Shown piece after piece: positions 1 through 11,903 of a DNA stretch of 64,000 nucleotides (the first letter of the stretch is position 1; each line of letters begins with the position of its first letter). Below the pieces are notes generated by a model. It was given only the letters and a program-made list of their open reading frames with translations, was not told the origin of the DNA and made no database searches. Both the position numbers and the translations under genes were made by a program. The stretch comes from Prunus persica (taxonomy: Eukaryota; Streptophyta; Magnoliopsida; Rosales; Rosaceae), in contig NC_034010.1 in NCBI RefSeq assembly GCF_000346465.2, positions 15,725,248-15,789,247 of the forward strand, read 5' to 3'.

Positions 1-2920
1 CTTGACAACACATTCTCAATAGTTGCACTCTCCACTTATCGCAACCCAAACGCATGATAGAGGCTAGAGCTATGCCTAAATAGAAGAGATGGGGGACATT
101 TTTAGGGACACAAATTTTACGCCCAATAAGATACTTACACGTTGACTTTAGCGGCTCCAAAATATAGATTAACTATCGACCAAGAAGCAGGAAGAAAAAC
201 ACAACTAATAATTACACATTAAGTTATCCCCTGCAGTATCCGAAGAAGATCATGGGACCCAAACCACGTCTGAGTTCAACTCAGCCTCTAAGCGTACACC
301 ACGTGGCACCAACAATTGAGAACAGCCAAGAATACTCGAAACAATATAAATATCCAAAGACCTCACATCATCTTAAGTCTAACCTAAACCTAAACATCGG
401 AGGCTTCCTTATTGATATGTCTCTCACAAATTTTAATCTAGTCTGTCTTTGCTTCTTAAACTCAATTTGTCTCACATAAACCTCAAACGTCAATCTCATA
501 TCTAATTTTGTTTCATTCTGTCAATTCTTTTAGAGAATACGCTTAAGTCTTTCGATATTGCACGAGTGAGAATGATTATTTATTCAAATGTTAGCCATGT
601 TGTTGCCACGTGTGCACAACATAATATATATGTTCTAATAATATAATAATGCTTTTAAAAGAAAACTCTTTTGTCAAAAAATTTGGTATACCTATTTTTC
701 CTATTAAATTACCACACTAATGTTAATTTAGTCGTTGGAACTTTTTTTAGGGTTAATTAAGGGCCTAAAATATATAAAAATAGCGAATATGAGAACTGAT
801 TTTACTTTTTTCAAATTTTATCGAATTTTATGATAATAGTAAGGGAAATTTATAGCTTTAAGCAAAATAACATTTAAACTATTAAAATGCTAAAAATATA
901 AGTAAAAAAAATTAAAAACAAAAGAGCACCTCTTAGTTTCTAATGGAATATATAAAGATGACTTTTTTATGAAACAATCAACACTGATCTGTTGGAAATT
1001 CCTTTATCCACAGCTAACTTCAATCAAAGAAAAACCCTAAAGCTAAGCTTCCAAAGTTTAACAATTCCCTAAATTTACAGCAAAACTACCAAACCAATTT
1101 CCAACAGAGTTCCTGATAACACCCTGCAAATCCTATGAAACCAGAATTACTGTTTTGAAAAGCAATTTTATTTTCGAATGGTATAAACACATACTTCACT
1201 AAGTGCTTTTGGAGCGGTCTAAGCTAGTCCCCACTAGTTCCACCATCATGATAACATGTACGAGCATGCCATAATGGTTTTGGGTAAGACTTGTCGGAAA
1301 TGTTTATCATATTACATTTAGTTCACTCCAATATTTCACACAAATCAAACTATTTAAATCAAAAAATATGTTTGAAGAAAAAAAAATTATTTTTTTGATT
1401 CAGTACAACAAGCATTATAAGTTCGATCTTGTTCTAACACATCAATTAAAAGTTTAAAACTGTGACTTTTATTGCAAGTTCTAATTTATTGTTTCATATC
1501 ATGAAAGCTGTGACTCTTAATAAATCAATTGTTTATTATATATATTTCAAGCTATAAAAGCATGACTTGGAGGATCACACTCTTCGTTATTTAAGCTGTA
1601 CATGTTTTTAGTGTTTCAGAATTAGAACGTTTTATTGATGTGATATTTTAAAGAGTTTTTTCATTCTTGGTACTACTAATATATTTAAACTAAGCTCAAA
1701 TTGGAGTTTCTTCGATCATGCGTGATCGTTAGTGGAGCCGTACCAGATTATCTTAATTTTGGAGTTAAATTGCTCCGTTATTGTAATGACTCTTTGTGAC
1801 TAGTTTATATGGACCCCTTGTGGCAATTGGCTTTTTAAGCTGAATTATGAATGCAATATCAGAATTTCTATAAATAAATAAAAAGCATTTAGCCTAAGAT
1901 TTTTTTTTATTAACATAAGCATAATTAGTTAACCACCTTTGGATATGATTATTGTTAATTAGTGAATTAAATTGTAAAGGAGTACTTGATCAAATTAAAC
2001 ATCAATCATATACATCTATCCAAGCATTGAGAAATATAAAGCTGTAACCCTATACCCATTTAGTATAATTTGGTGGGTTGTGGTGCATTTATACAAGTTT
2101 TATCATTCTTCTTCTTCGTTGATAGCTGAATCCTCAGCCCACCATCAATGTCATCTCTAGATCTCACACTTTGAATAACGTTTTGGGTTCTCTAAACTTT
2201 TTGGAGCAAAGACAAGGCAAAGTTACATTTACATCTCTCTTCATTACCAAGATCCTTATTCTTGGAAAGGTTAGGTGTTTTTCTGTTCTAATTTTCTGCA
2301 CCTTTGTCAAAATTAAGGCTCATTACAAAAACAATCTAACCCACCAATGACATATTATTCCATCATTCCATATTATTTTTTTGTTTATTTTCTTATTATT
2401 CTATACTGTTGATTAATTACTTAAATTCCTAAGATTATTTCGGCTCTTGATTACAAATACAATCTAACCCCACCAATGACATGCTCCTCTCATTCCACAT
2501 TATTATTTTGTTTATGTTCTTAAATACTTAATATCTTATTGTTTTTCTAACAAAAAATTCAATTTTACTCTTATGCATTCAATAACAAATTACTAAATTT
2601 AGTTCTTTATATACCTTAATACTAAATTTATGTTCATGGGGGCTACTTTATACTTGTTATTTTTCTCCTTAACCTTTTGTATATCTCAAGTTCTTTCTAT
2701 AACTTAAAATTAAATTGTACTCTTACTCTCATTCATTCAACAACAATTTTAGCTTTTGTTTTGAATTTTAGTGAATGGTCATTCTTGATATTTTGGGGTA
2801 TATATTGCTTAAAGATGTTTTTTTTATTATTTTAAAGATTTAAACTTCATATTGTATTATTGTCTAATATAATGTGGTTTCATTTAACAATTGGCTAAGA
2901 AATATATTTTTGAAATGGGT
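1..2920. other. AT-rich intergenic DNA, no gene recognised
   Basis: Frequent stops in all frames and long A/T runs are seen, with no recognisable domain. A local direct repeat is visible: a segment around 2322-2400 (core acaatctaacccaccaatga) recurs near 2452-2525 with small changes. The short open frame at 252-479 shows no family resemblance. Confidence 0.6.
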
Positions 2921-3046
2921 GAAACGAGTCGTGTCGTGTCATTCGTGAATTGTAACAGGTCGTGTTCGTGTTGGGTATTTTCCACCCGTTAAGAAAAGCA
3001 GGTTGACATGAACACGACAAACACGATCCATTTGCCAGGTCTAGTC
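2921..3046. repeat. Dispersed repeat fragment rich in cgtgt/acacg words
   Basis: The segment contains alternating gtcgtgtcgtgt and acacgacaaacacgat stretches with partly complementary halves. It resembles a repeat type widespread in plant genomes. A diverged relative lies near 39105-39190. The family was not identified and the ends are uncertain. Confidence 0.35.
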
Positions 3047-3164
3047 ACAACGACATGGAAGAAATTAGGGCAGCTTTAGGTCATAACAAGAAATATAAAA
3101 GCAGAGTAAAAAAAAAAATATGTAGAAACCAGCTCCAAAGCATGAGAAAAACTTCCCTGACACG

Positions 3165-3660
3165 CCACATTGTTGACACCATGTTGACCTCACCTTCCCC
3201 CTTAAGCAAATCCCACCAATTAAGGGATAACCCTTGCTTGTCATACCTCACATCCCACCAAACAAGGAGTAGCTATCCATGCCCCCTCCCATGCCTTCTC
3301 AATGCCCAATGCCTTAAATCAATGGGAGGCCATGCAGAATCCCCAAATCAAGGAGAGCCATGCATTCTCTACCACTACTTGGACTCCAAAAGGGAGCTCA
3401 TCACCTCCAAACAAAGGGACCAGCAGTTGCCACTTCTCCAAGAGCTCTCCCAAGCCCTCTATTTCTCTTCTACAAGAGCTCTTAAGCCTCTCTCCCCATA
3501 TCTCTCTCGTGTACAATGTAATCTCCATATCCAAATACAAATACAAAGCTATAAACTATAGTAGATGTAGCCCCATTATGAATAAACCACTCAAACACTT
3601 GTGTTATGTGTGTGATTATGTCTTAATCGATTTGGTATAAATTCACCCATTAACACCCGT
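3165..3660 (+). repeat. Possible degenerate LTR or untranslated retroelement segment
   Basis: The region is C-rich and then ends in text typical of plant LTR R/U5 regions (cacttgtgttatgtgtg near 3596-3614). The open frame at 3055-3561 is low-complexity and matches no known family, so I read this as non-coding repeat DNA. No paired LTR or clear target duplication was found. Confidence 0.3.
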
Positions 3661-3698
3661 AATTATCCCAATCCAATGAAATCATGAGACTTGCCAAC

Positions 3699-3929
3699 TG
3701 TTGACGTGAGTCTCCTAATTAATCAAGGAGATTTATTTCCTTGATTAATTAAAGGATTTACTTTCCTATTTTTATATAGTTGATAAATCATTGTATAATT
3801 AGAAAATACTTTCCTAATTCTTTACTGTATCTAATTCCTTGTAAAGCATTCTGTAAACTCTTATATATACTTCTTATGGAGAAAAATAAGATTAACCTGA
3901 TGCATTCAAACCATATTCATATTTTAGCA
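3699..3929 (+). repeat. 5' LTR of copia element 1
   Basis: This 231-bp repeat starts with TG and ends with CA. It matches 10430-10677 apart from scattered substitutions and a shorter TA run near its R region. Confidence 0.93.
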
Positions 3930-3947
3930 TGATGTTAGAGAAACGAT
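3930..3947 (+). other. Degenerate primer-binding site of copia element 1
   Basis: The sequence tgatgttagagaaacgat directly follows the 5' LTR. It differs from the usual initiator-Met tRNA complement (tggtatcagagc...) at a few positions, mostly transitions. Confidence 0.65.
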
Positions 3948-4175
3948 CCTAGGTTGTCTTTAAACCCTTATCTCAAATTTCTCATATTCAAATCCAAAAC
4001 ACTAAATCAAATTCCTCATAATTTTTCCCCAAATCCAAATCCCTCAAATCTAGTCCTAAAATCCTCTTATCCAAATCCCTAAACACATACCCTCACATCT
4101 TATACACATACCTCTTAAATCCAATTCCTATATCAAATTCCTCACCTTCTCATATCACATCTTACTTCCGCTGCA

Positions 4176-4373
4176 ATGTCAAGAACCCCTACAATTCTCC
4201 ATCTTATTACAGACTCACAGAAGCATGCTGTCAATTCTGCTGACCCGGCTACCTTTACTCTTGCTTCTATCACCACCACCAAAGGTTCTACTTTTCATAC
4301 GTCTTCCAAAAACTCCGCATGGATTATCGACTCGGGTGCTACAGATCACATGACATTTGATCCTGGCTAACTT
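4176..4373 (+). pseudogene. Copia element 1: aspartic protease fragment
   Basis: The translated segment contains WIIDSGATDHMT, the conserved active-site block of copia proteases (catalytic Asp in DSGAT), and stops shortly after. In an intact element it would lie between the Gag zinc knuckle and integrase and cleave the polyprotein. No zinc knuckle or gag is found upstream, so this is the 5'-most surviving coding block. Confidence 0.85.
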
Positions 4374-4476
4374 ATTAATCACAAATCATCCACTCCGTTG
4401 GTGGTGTCTAATGCTAATGATACCCCTTTCCCTGTAGTTCAGGAGGGCTCTCTATCTCTCTCTACTTCCCTTACAT

Positions 4477-5817
4477 TTGGATTATGTATTACTTGTTCCA
4501 TCTTTGGACCATAACTTGTTATTTGTTGCACAACTTACTACTACTTTGGGGTGTACTGTAACATTTTCACTGAATCATTGTGTTTTTAAGGACATCCTCA
4601 TAGGAACGACGATTGGTTGTGGTACTCGACGGGGCAAACTCTATTACTTGGATTGGGCACCGGATAGTGAGGTCAATGGTGGTCAAGCTTTCACAACCAG
4701 TGGAACTCGTCCTGAGAGGGAGAGAGACAAAATTTAGTTATGGCATAAATGTCTTGGGCATGCCTCGTTCGGTTATCTTAAGAAGTTGTTTCCATCATTA
4801 TTTTTCAGTCTTGATGTTTCTAGCTTCCAGTGTGATACGTGTGAATTGGCTAAGAGCCATCGTGTCCCGTTCCCATTAAGTTCAAATAAGAGTTTGGTTC
4901 CCTTTTCTCTTGTTCATTCTGATGTTTGGGGACCTACTAAAATTGTCACCTTGGCAAGGGCGCGATGGTTTGTCACATTTATAGATGATTGCATATGCAT
5001 GACTTGGGTTTCCCTGCTCAAAACTAAAGGGAAAGTCAGTTCCAAGTTTCAACAGTTTTATCAAATGGTGAAGACTCAGTTTCAGGCCAGAATTCAGATT
5101 CTTCGTTCTGACAATGGCGCAGAATTTCTCAACCACAATCTTAACCAGTTCTTACAAGATCATGACATCATACATCAACGTTCATGCCCTTACACTCCCC
5201 AACAGAATGGGGTGGCTGAAAGAAAGAACAAACACTTATTGGAAGTCGTTTGTGCCTCTCTCTTTGGTGCCAATATGCCACGATTTTTTTGGGGTGAAGT
5301 CGTCGTCTCTGCAGCATATCGTATCAATCGGATTCCCTCTAGTATCCTAAATTTTAAAACACCACTTCAAACACTTCACCACCATATCCAAACACCTCCC
5401 ACCCCAAACTTGGAACCCCGAATTTTCGGCTGTGTTGTATTTGTCCACTTATATGATCACCAACGAAGCAAATTGGATCTCCGAGTCGAAAAGTGTGTTT
5501 TCATTGGCTATGTACCTCATCAGAAAGAATACCGGTGTTATCATTCTTCTAGTCAGAAAGTCTATACTTCTATGGATGTTGTGTTCAAGAAAAATGACAT
5601 ATATTTTTCAGCTGCACAAGAGAAGCATTGCGACACCAACACTTCTCAAATTTTCAATGTGTTTCCTCCAGAATCGTCCCAACCTGAAAGCAACCGGTCT
5701 CCAATGACTCTGCTTGAAAACTACCGGTCCCAACCTGATAACGACCGGTGGCTTATGACTTTGCCAGAAAACGACCGGTCGCAGCTTGGAAGCTACCGGT
5801 CGCTCCCTGAAAATTAG
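4477..5817 (+). pseudogene. Copia element 1: integrase domain
   Basis: One frame runs through with a single stop at about 4735. The HHCC zinc-binding region is visible (WHKCLGH ... CDTCELAKSHR), then the DDE core: HSDVWGP, FIDDC, LRSDNGAEF, and the PQQNGVAERKN block. After the core the frame carries short repeats built around NDRS and SYRS between about 5690 and 5815, then a stop. Integrase would insert the cDNA. Here it is a relic because of the internal stop and the loss of gag. Confidence 0.88.
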
Positions 5818-6144
5818 CCTCAGCCTGATCTGTCATCTCCTTGTTGTCCAACTCAGGAGGAGGAAACTGATGAGATTTTTCCCACTTCGGAGACTTCTTC
5901 AGCTCCAATACCACACCAATCACCTACTGAGGATGTCATTCAGGTAACATCTTGTCCTGAAACTGGTAACACTAATGAAATATTCCATGATGATTTGATT
6001 TTAGAAGGCACATAGCCTACATCTCAGCTTCCAGAAAGGAAGAACCGTGGCAAACCTTAAGTACAATATGAAGTAGATCTTAAAGCCAAAGGGAAATACC
6101 CCATCAATAATTATATTTCTCTCAACAGATTATCAGAGTCATGT

Positions 6145-6314
6145 GTGCACTATGTGAAGCAGTTGGCTGACATATTTGTCCCTAACAATGTAATTGAAGC
6201 ACTAGAAGATCCAAAATGGAAAGAAGCTCTGAATGAAGAAGTGCAAGCTCTCCAAAAGAATGTCACATGGGAACTCGTCCCGTTACCTCATGGAAAAAAG
6301 ACAGTAGGATGCAG
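6145..6314 (+). pseudogene. Copia element 1: reverse transcriptase, 5' part
   Basis: The frame reads the RT start block (DPKWKEALNEEVQALQKN, WELVPLPHGKKTVGC) and is cut by the inserted solo LTR. The reading resumes at 9021 with RWIY and [20 protein letters not shown], so the two parts were one RT before the insertion. Confidence 0.85.
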
Positions 6315-9020
6315 TGATAGGTCCCGCCCCAGAATTTCCCGGAAACCGAAGCAGCCCCGTCTTTATTCCGACATCATCCCGATACCGGGCTCACTTACTA
6401 AAAACCGAGACTCTCTACCAAAATTTTGGCAGAGTCTCCCTTATAAATTAAGCGAACCTAACAAAAATTTTAACCTGCAACATACATAAAATAATCCCAA
6501 CCAGCAGCATGCTTTCATAATACAACAAAACATACTAAATGGCCTCCGGCCTCACAAGTAAAATCTACCATGGGCGATAACAGAACATCTACTGAATTTA
6601 GTTTACAACAACAGTTAAGTAGAAGAAATTACTCAGATCCTAACTAGGGAAGTTCACAATTCGAGCCTCGTACACCACTTGCACGCTTTCTAGACGACTA
6701 CTGGCTGGGAGGCGCAAAACAGAAAACATGTAAGTGGACAAAAATAAGATTTGCATTTAAAACAACATAGTAACCCCACCATATAAAAGTAATGCTCAAG
6801 ACATGCAGATTCACAATTCATAATTTAATTACTCAAAATATATTTCATTAAAACTCTTTAAAAACACAAATCACTTCATCCATAAACCACATTCTCACAA
6901 TCTTACTGCTCCTGCCAACCCACTGATAAACTCTAATTTCTTCACTCTCACAACTATATATATATAATTATACAATATACTCATCATACTACCTAAGTAC
7001 CTGGGAAACAATCCAACTGGGGGATCGTTTAACTAGGCCGCAAGATTTTCAGGTGCTATCCTGCGTCTAGGGATGAGCAGTCCAACCAGGAGACGAAACT
7101 CCATAGCTCACACACCAAAACATCCAACGCCATGTGTAGCTCCAATACTAAGTCCTATGCGTGCAGACTGGATCATCACACACCGGAACATCCAACGCCA
7201 TGTGTGATGATCCCAAACAATATACAGAGTCTTCCTATACGCTGGAACATCCAACGCCGCGTATGGAAAGTGTCTCACACGCCGAAACATCCAACGCAGC
7301 GTGTGAGACTGATAACCTATTCTTCCTACATGCCAGAACATCCAACGCCACGTGTGGGAAGTCTAATAACTGGGGAAGGTACTTACATAGTGTAATCATA
7401 CAACTTCTCTCAACAACCCCTCATATTCAAGTTCCTCCACAACTCACCTCAACAACCCAAGTATCCCACCTATAGACAATATATATATATATATAACTTC
7501 CCCAAAATTCATATAAAATATACTCTCGATACCCAAATATGCCAAACCCACAATATATTGTCAAAGCGCTATACAAACATCAAATTCAACCCATGAATAC
7601 AATATATTCAATAAATCATTAAAAATACTATGCATAAATCTTTCATCAATAAAACCATGCATATGATTGAAAACAAAGTCCACTCACAAGTATTCCCATG
7701 CTGCCTGACCATGAGAGAGTCCTGCTTGCTGAGTACGTGCAGTCGGAGCACCTATTTCTAGATACGAACCCTTAATTAATATAAAATTACTTCGAAGCGG
7801 AAATCACAAATTAAATACTTAAATTTCCAAGTTCCTAGTACGTGTATGTTGAACGAGGTATCCTAAGGTCCAGTTACAGGTTTAGGAATCGCTCACGATT
7901 GTACGGTTATCGCTAACCCACAAACTGTGCATTATTGAATCAGAACATCCGGGGCTCCGATTTATGATCCGTGAAGTCCTACATGGTCCTAGGAATACCT
8001 AGAACAACATATTTTAATTGGAAAACAATCCAACGGTCAGAACTTATCGAACCCGGATAACGCACAATATGCGAAAATTCGTTCGATAGTCAAACGACGT
8101 CCGAATTGAGATCCGCGAAATCTTATGCACTCGTGACAACCTAAGGATCTCATCGAGACAAATTACAACTTCACCAGCCTCGCCCACGTGCCGCCACACG
8201 AGCTGGCAGCGTGTGGGTGTGTAGAGTAAATTCCGATGACAGAAAAACTCCACACCCGAGCTCACCCTTCCTACCCTAGCTTTTACTCGAGGTCAGGACC
8301 ACATCATTTAACTACCGGGAGGTCCAATTCGGACGGCAACTGGCCGAAATTTCACTTTGAAATCCGACCAAAACCTAGGTTTACAAATTGATTTCTACAC
8401 ATCAAATCGATCCAAACCTATGCAACAATCAGCTAGACCAAGGAAAAAGAGGAAGAAACCTCACCTTATTCACCGAGTTTGGGCGGCGGAGACGACGGCC
8501 CGACGGCAGTGATTCACCGGTTCAAACCAGTCGAGATCATGGCCGGAATTCGTGGTTTTCGACGGGGAAAGCTGGTGGTTCTGGTTCGAGGTTTCACGAC
8601 GAATCGAACAGGACCGATCTCGAGGGCTGGAGTGGTCGAATGTGGCGGCGGTGCGGTGGTTTCTGTCTCAGTGAACAGTAATTGGGGAAGGGCTTCGCGC
8701 GCGCAGAGAGGGAGAATCGGGAGAGAGAGAGAGAGAGGTAAAAGTGAAAAAATTAGATTTTTACTCTTAACTCCTTTCGAAATAATTACAAGTTTGCCAT
8801 TGAATTACTTTTGATTGCCAAATCTTCGTTCCAACTCTGATTCAAGCCTATCGCATGTCTACGAATTCGTCTTAGTACAACCTACCCAGAAATACCAGTC
8901 GTGATCCCAAAATCCTTCCGGATAAGAAAATAACCAATTTACCCCTACCCTAAGGGTGAATTCGTAATTTCACTTTAAATACATTAAAATAGGAATTAAA
9001 TTTGGAGTCGGGGTGTTGCA
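6315..9020 (-). mobile_element. Solo LTR, probably Ty3-gypsy, inserted in the copia RT
   Basis: The 2706-bp insert starts tgataggtcccg and ends gtgttgca (TG...CA). It is flanked by a perfect 5-bp duplication, tgcag, at 6310-6314 and 9021-9025, and joining the flanks restores the RT frame. Read on the minus strand it starts tgcaacaccccgactcc and ends near cggg acctatca, which resembles long LTRs of Tekay/Del-type chromoviruses; that assignment is from memory of the family. No gag or pol sequence is inside, so it is a solo LTR left by LTR-LTR recombination. Open frames within it (7108-7475, 8388-8814) look like chance frames. Confidence 0.88.
7106..7361. repeat. Array of five stem-loops with a shared loop sequence
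   Basis: Five units lie at about 7106-7140, 7170-7213, 7232-7268, 7272-7309 and 7322-7361. Each has the loop core acatccaacgc (preceded by gga, aaa, cga or aga) between complementary arms, and the arms differ from unit to unit. Unit 2 has perfect 13-bp arms (ggatcatcacaca / tgtgtgatgatcc) and unit 4 perfect 11-bp arms (gtctcacacgc / gcgtgtgagac). Unit 5 pairs with two G-U wobbles, and units 1 and 3 pair with one bulge. The pattern is directly visible; its role is unknown. Confidence 0.85.
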
Positions 9021-10422
9021 TGCAGGTGGATTTATATTGTGAAATTCAAAGTAGATGGATCCGTTGAAAGATATAAAGCTAGATTGGTGGCGAAGGGGTA
9101 CACACAGAGATATGAGATAGACTACGAGGACACTTTTGCCCTAGTAGCCAAGATTAACACTATTAGAGTCCTATTGTCTCTAGCAGCAAATCTCGATTGG
9201 CCACTACATCAGTTTGATGTAAAAAAATGCATTCTTACATGGAGACTTGGAAGAAGAAGTATATATGGACTTACCACCAGGATGTAACTTATCTCTTGAC
9301 AAGGAGAGTCAAGTTTGCAAACTTAGAAAGTCATTATATGGGTTAAAGCAATCCATCAGGGCATGGTTTGGAAGATTCACTAAATCCATGAAGAATTTTG
9401 GATATATACAGAGTAATGCAGATCACACTTTGTTCTTGAAGCATGATGGAAGAAGACTTACTGCATTGATTGTTTATGTGGATGACATAGTCGTAATTGG
9501 AAATGACACAGGAGAGCAACTAAAACTGCAGAAGCATTTGTCTTAGGAATTTGAGATGAAAGATTTAGGTGATCTGAAGTACTTTCTAGGAATTGAAGTA
9601 GCCAGGTCCACATTTCTGTCTCAAAGGAAGTATGTTTTAGATCTGCTCACTGAAATAGGAATGCTTGGATGCAAACCTGCTGATACACCCATTGAGATGA
9701 ATCACAAGTTATGTGAAGACATGAATCAAGAACCAACCAATAACGAACAGTACCAACGCCTTGTTGGAAGGTTGATATATTTAGCCCACACAAGACCAAA
9801 TATTGCATATGCTGTGAGTGTAGTTAGTCAGTTTATGCATTCACCCAGTGTGTCTCATAGGAATGCAGTTGATCGGATCTTAAGATACTTAAAGTCAGCA
9901 CCTAGAAAAGGATTAATGTTCTCAAAAAATAGAGATCTCGAAGTTGTTGGATATACAAATGTTGATTGAGCTGGTTCTGTTACTGATAGACGCTCTACTT
10001 CAGGTTACTTCACTTTTGTGGGAGGTAACCTAGTCACTTGGCAAAGTAAGAAACAAAATGTGGTTTCTCGGTCTAGTGCTGAAGCAGAGTATCGAGGAAT
10101 GGCTCACGGAGTTTGTGAATTACAATGGATCAGAAGACTATTGACAGAATTGGGTTGCAAGCCAGAAAAGCCAATTGAGTTACATTGTGATAACAAGTCA
10201 GCCATTGATATTACCCATAATCCAGTTCAACATGATCGAACTAAACATGTTGAGGTGGATAGACATTTTATCAAAGAAAAAATTGAGAAGAAGATTATCC
10301 GACTATCATTCGTAAGATCAGAAGATCAATTGGCAGATATCTTAACCAAAGCTGTTTGTGGAAGAGTATTTCATGACTCACTTACCAAGTTGGGCATTGG
10401 TGACGTATATGCACCAACTTGA
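9021..10422 (+). pseudogene. Copia element 1: reverse transcriptase 3' part and RNase H
   Basis: This continues the RT after the solo [18 protein letters not shown], a frameshift near 9240-9260, LYGLKQSIRAW, the catalytic YVDD block (LIVYVDDIVVIGND, about 9470-9505), then a stop at 9544. The RNase H part follows: GRLIYLAHTRPNIAYAVS, SRSSAEAEYRGMA, LHCDNKSAIDI, and ADILTKA near the end. A further stop lies at about 9967. Domain order and motifs are those of copia Pol, and it is not translatable as one protein. Confidence 0.9.
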
Positions 10423-10429
10423 GGAGGAG
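10421..10429 (+). other. Polypurine tract of copia element 1
   Basis: The tract gaggaggag directly precedes the 3' LTR at 10430, the expected position for plus-strand priming. Confidence 0.8.
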
Positions 10430-10677
10430 TGTTGACGTGAGTCTCCTAATTAATTAAGGAGATTTATTTCATTGATTAATTAAGGGATTTACTTTCCTAT
10501 TTTTATATAGTTGATAAATCATTGTATAATTAGGAGATACTTTCCTAATTCTTTACTGTATCTAATTCCTTATAAAGCACCCTGTAAACTCTTATATATA
10601 TATATATATATATATATCTCCTTATGGAGAAGAATAAGATTAACCTAATACATTCAAACCATATTCATATTTTAGCA
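10430..10677 (+). repeat. 3' LTR of copia element 1
   Basis: This 248-bp copy of 3699-3929 has an expanded (TA)n run at about 10594-10617. It is followed by the target duplication ccaac at 10678-10682. Confidence 0.93.
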
Positions 10678-10682
10678 CCAAC

Positions 10683-11760
10683 TACTTTTGACTTATCAAT
10701 TAATATTTTAAGAATATTTTAGTCCGTACCAAATCTCCAAAATAGCCTCCCACTTATTTCTGCTTCCTTCTCTTCCAAGTAAAACCCATAAAGTATTTTC
10801 TCTTCTTTTGTGGGAATATTTCTCATTCCACCTACTGCTTCCATAATCCATTCAATTTTCTTCAAAACTCACAAAGTCATAAGCTTTTATTCACCACTGA
10901 AGCAACCATTGCATATGACACCATCAAGTTTTTTTAAAATATATTATTTTTTTCTGGTTTTAATGGCTTTGTTTTTATTTTATTTTAATACCTTCTTCTT
11001 CCCATGAATGGAATCAACACTCAGTTTCACGAATAAGTAATGAGATAATAGAAAAGTTGATATAGATCCAAATTTCTATTGAGGAGTTGAGTTTAATCAT
11101 CGGATTTTATAACTTTGATCCAAGTCCTTTGACTTTTGTGCCACATAAAATTACATTCCTATTTTAATATTTTATGATGTAATCTTTATATTATTTTATT
11201 TTTAAAATTATTTTTTGTTCCAATGTGGCCCTTATGACTTGAATCGGGTAATAGTCATTTATCTCATATGCCTATTGCCTATTTGCATAGGTATGTGTAT
11301 GTTTTTTCATATTTTCGACAATGTGTAATAGTATTTTATGTACCTTTTTCTTAAGTAACATACAATTTTATTTTGTCTATTTTTGTATCTGACTTATAGG
11401 TAGTCTTTTTATTTATGTTCCTAATTTATAGGTAACACGATTTATCACTAAGTATTTTTTGTTGCTAATAATAACACTATTTACCTCTATGTCAAGTACA
11501 TAATTTAATGTGGGTGCTTGTCTTATCGATTGGTATAATATGTGGGTTCTTACTTTTTATTGATTAAATTATATTTTATTAGGAATATTATCAAGGAAAG
11601 AATTCAAAATTTAAATTCTAGAATTCAATTACAAGGAAATAATGCATTAAATTTAGATTTTTAATGTGTTTTCCTTATTTAACTCAAAGGGTAAAATCAA
11701 CACAACAAAAAAAAGTAATAAATGTCAAAGGACCTACATCTAAAACAAAAAAGGAGAGCA
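10683..11760. other. AT-rich intergenic DNA, no gene recognised
   Basis: Only short frames occur, such as a 65-residue one at 10810-11007 rich in Phe and Leu with no recognisable domain. Confidence 0.6.
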
Positions 11761-11903
11761 AATGACCCACTAGTGTAGTGGTTTGGAGTATTTACTCCCT
11801 CAGGCAAGGTCCTGGGTTCGAGTCCTAGCATTCATGTAGTGTGTTTGAGTTTAATATGCCGTCGCCCTTCTCAATAGGAAAGGTTCTAAAAAAAAAAAAA
11901 AAA
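11761..11903 (+). mobile_element. tRNA-derived SINE
   Basis: The segment has an A-box-like tagtggtttggag (about 11776-11788), a strong B box gggttcgagtcct (11814-11826), and ends in a run of about 17 A. The roughly 140-bp length and box spacing are those of plant SINEs transcribed by Pol III. Flanking gagag words (11754, 11905) may be remnants of the target duplication. Confidence 0.75.

Larger units (their letters stand above)
3699..10677 (+). mobile_element. Decayed Ty1-copia LTR retrotransposon, interrupted by a solo LTR
   Basis: Two LTRs (3699-3929 and 10430-10677) begin tgttgacgtgag and end tttagca. They are flanked by a perfect 5-bp target duplication, ccaac, at 3694-3698 and 10678-10682. 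Internal order is PBS, protease, integrase, reverse transcriptase, RNase H, PPT, which is the copia order. The gag region is essentially missing: only about 230 bp of C/T-rich non-coding sequence lies between the PBS and the protease. Several stops and at least one frameshift are present, and a 2706-bp element sits inside the RT. The LTRs differ at about a dozen positions plus an expanded (TA)n in the 3' copy, so the insertion is not recent. It cannot be autonomous. Confidence 0.93.

Noticed and set aside
3055..3561. 168-codon frame
   Set aside because: Composition is Ser/Pro/Leu-rich without any domain, and the DNA looks like an untranslated retroelement region.
7106..7361. CRISPR-like array
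   Set aside because: The repeats are hairpins with variable stems and irregular spacing inside a plant LTR; CRISPR does not occur in nuclear genomes.
7108..7475. Overlapping frames with repeated EHPTP or RWMF words
   Set aside because: The repetition comes from the hairpin array in the solo LTR; the frames run on both strands and lack a known domain.
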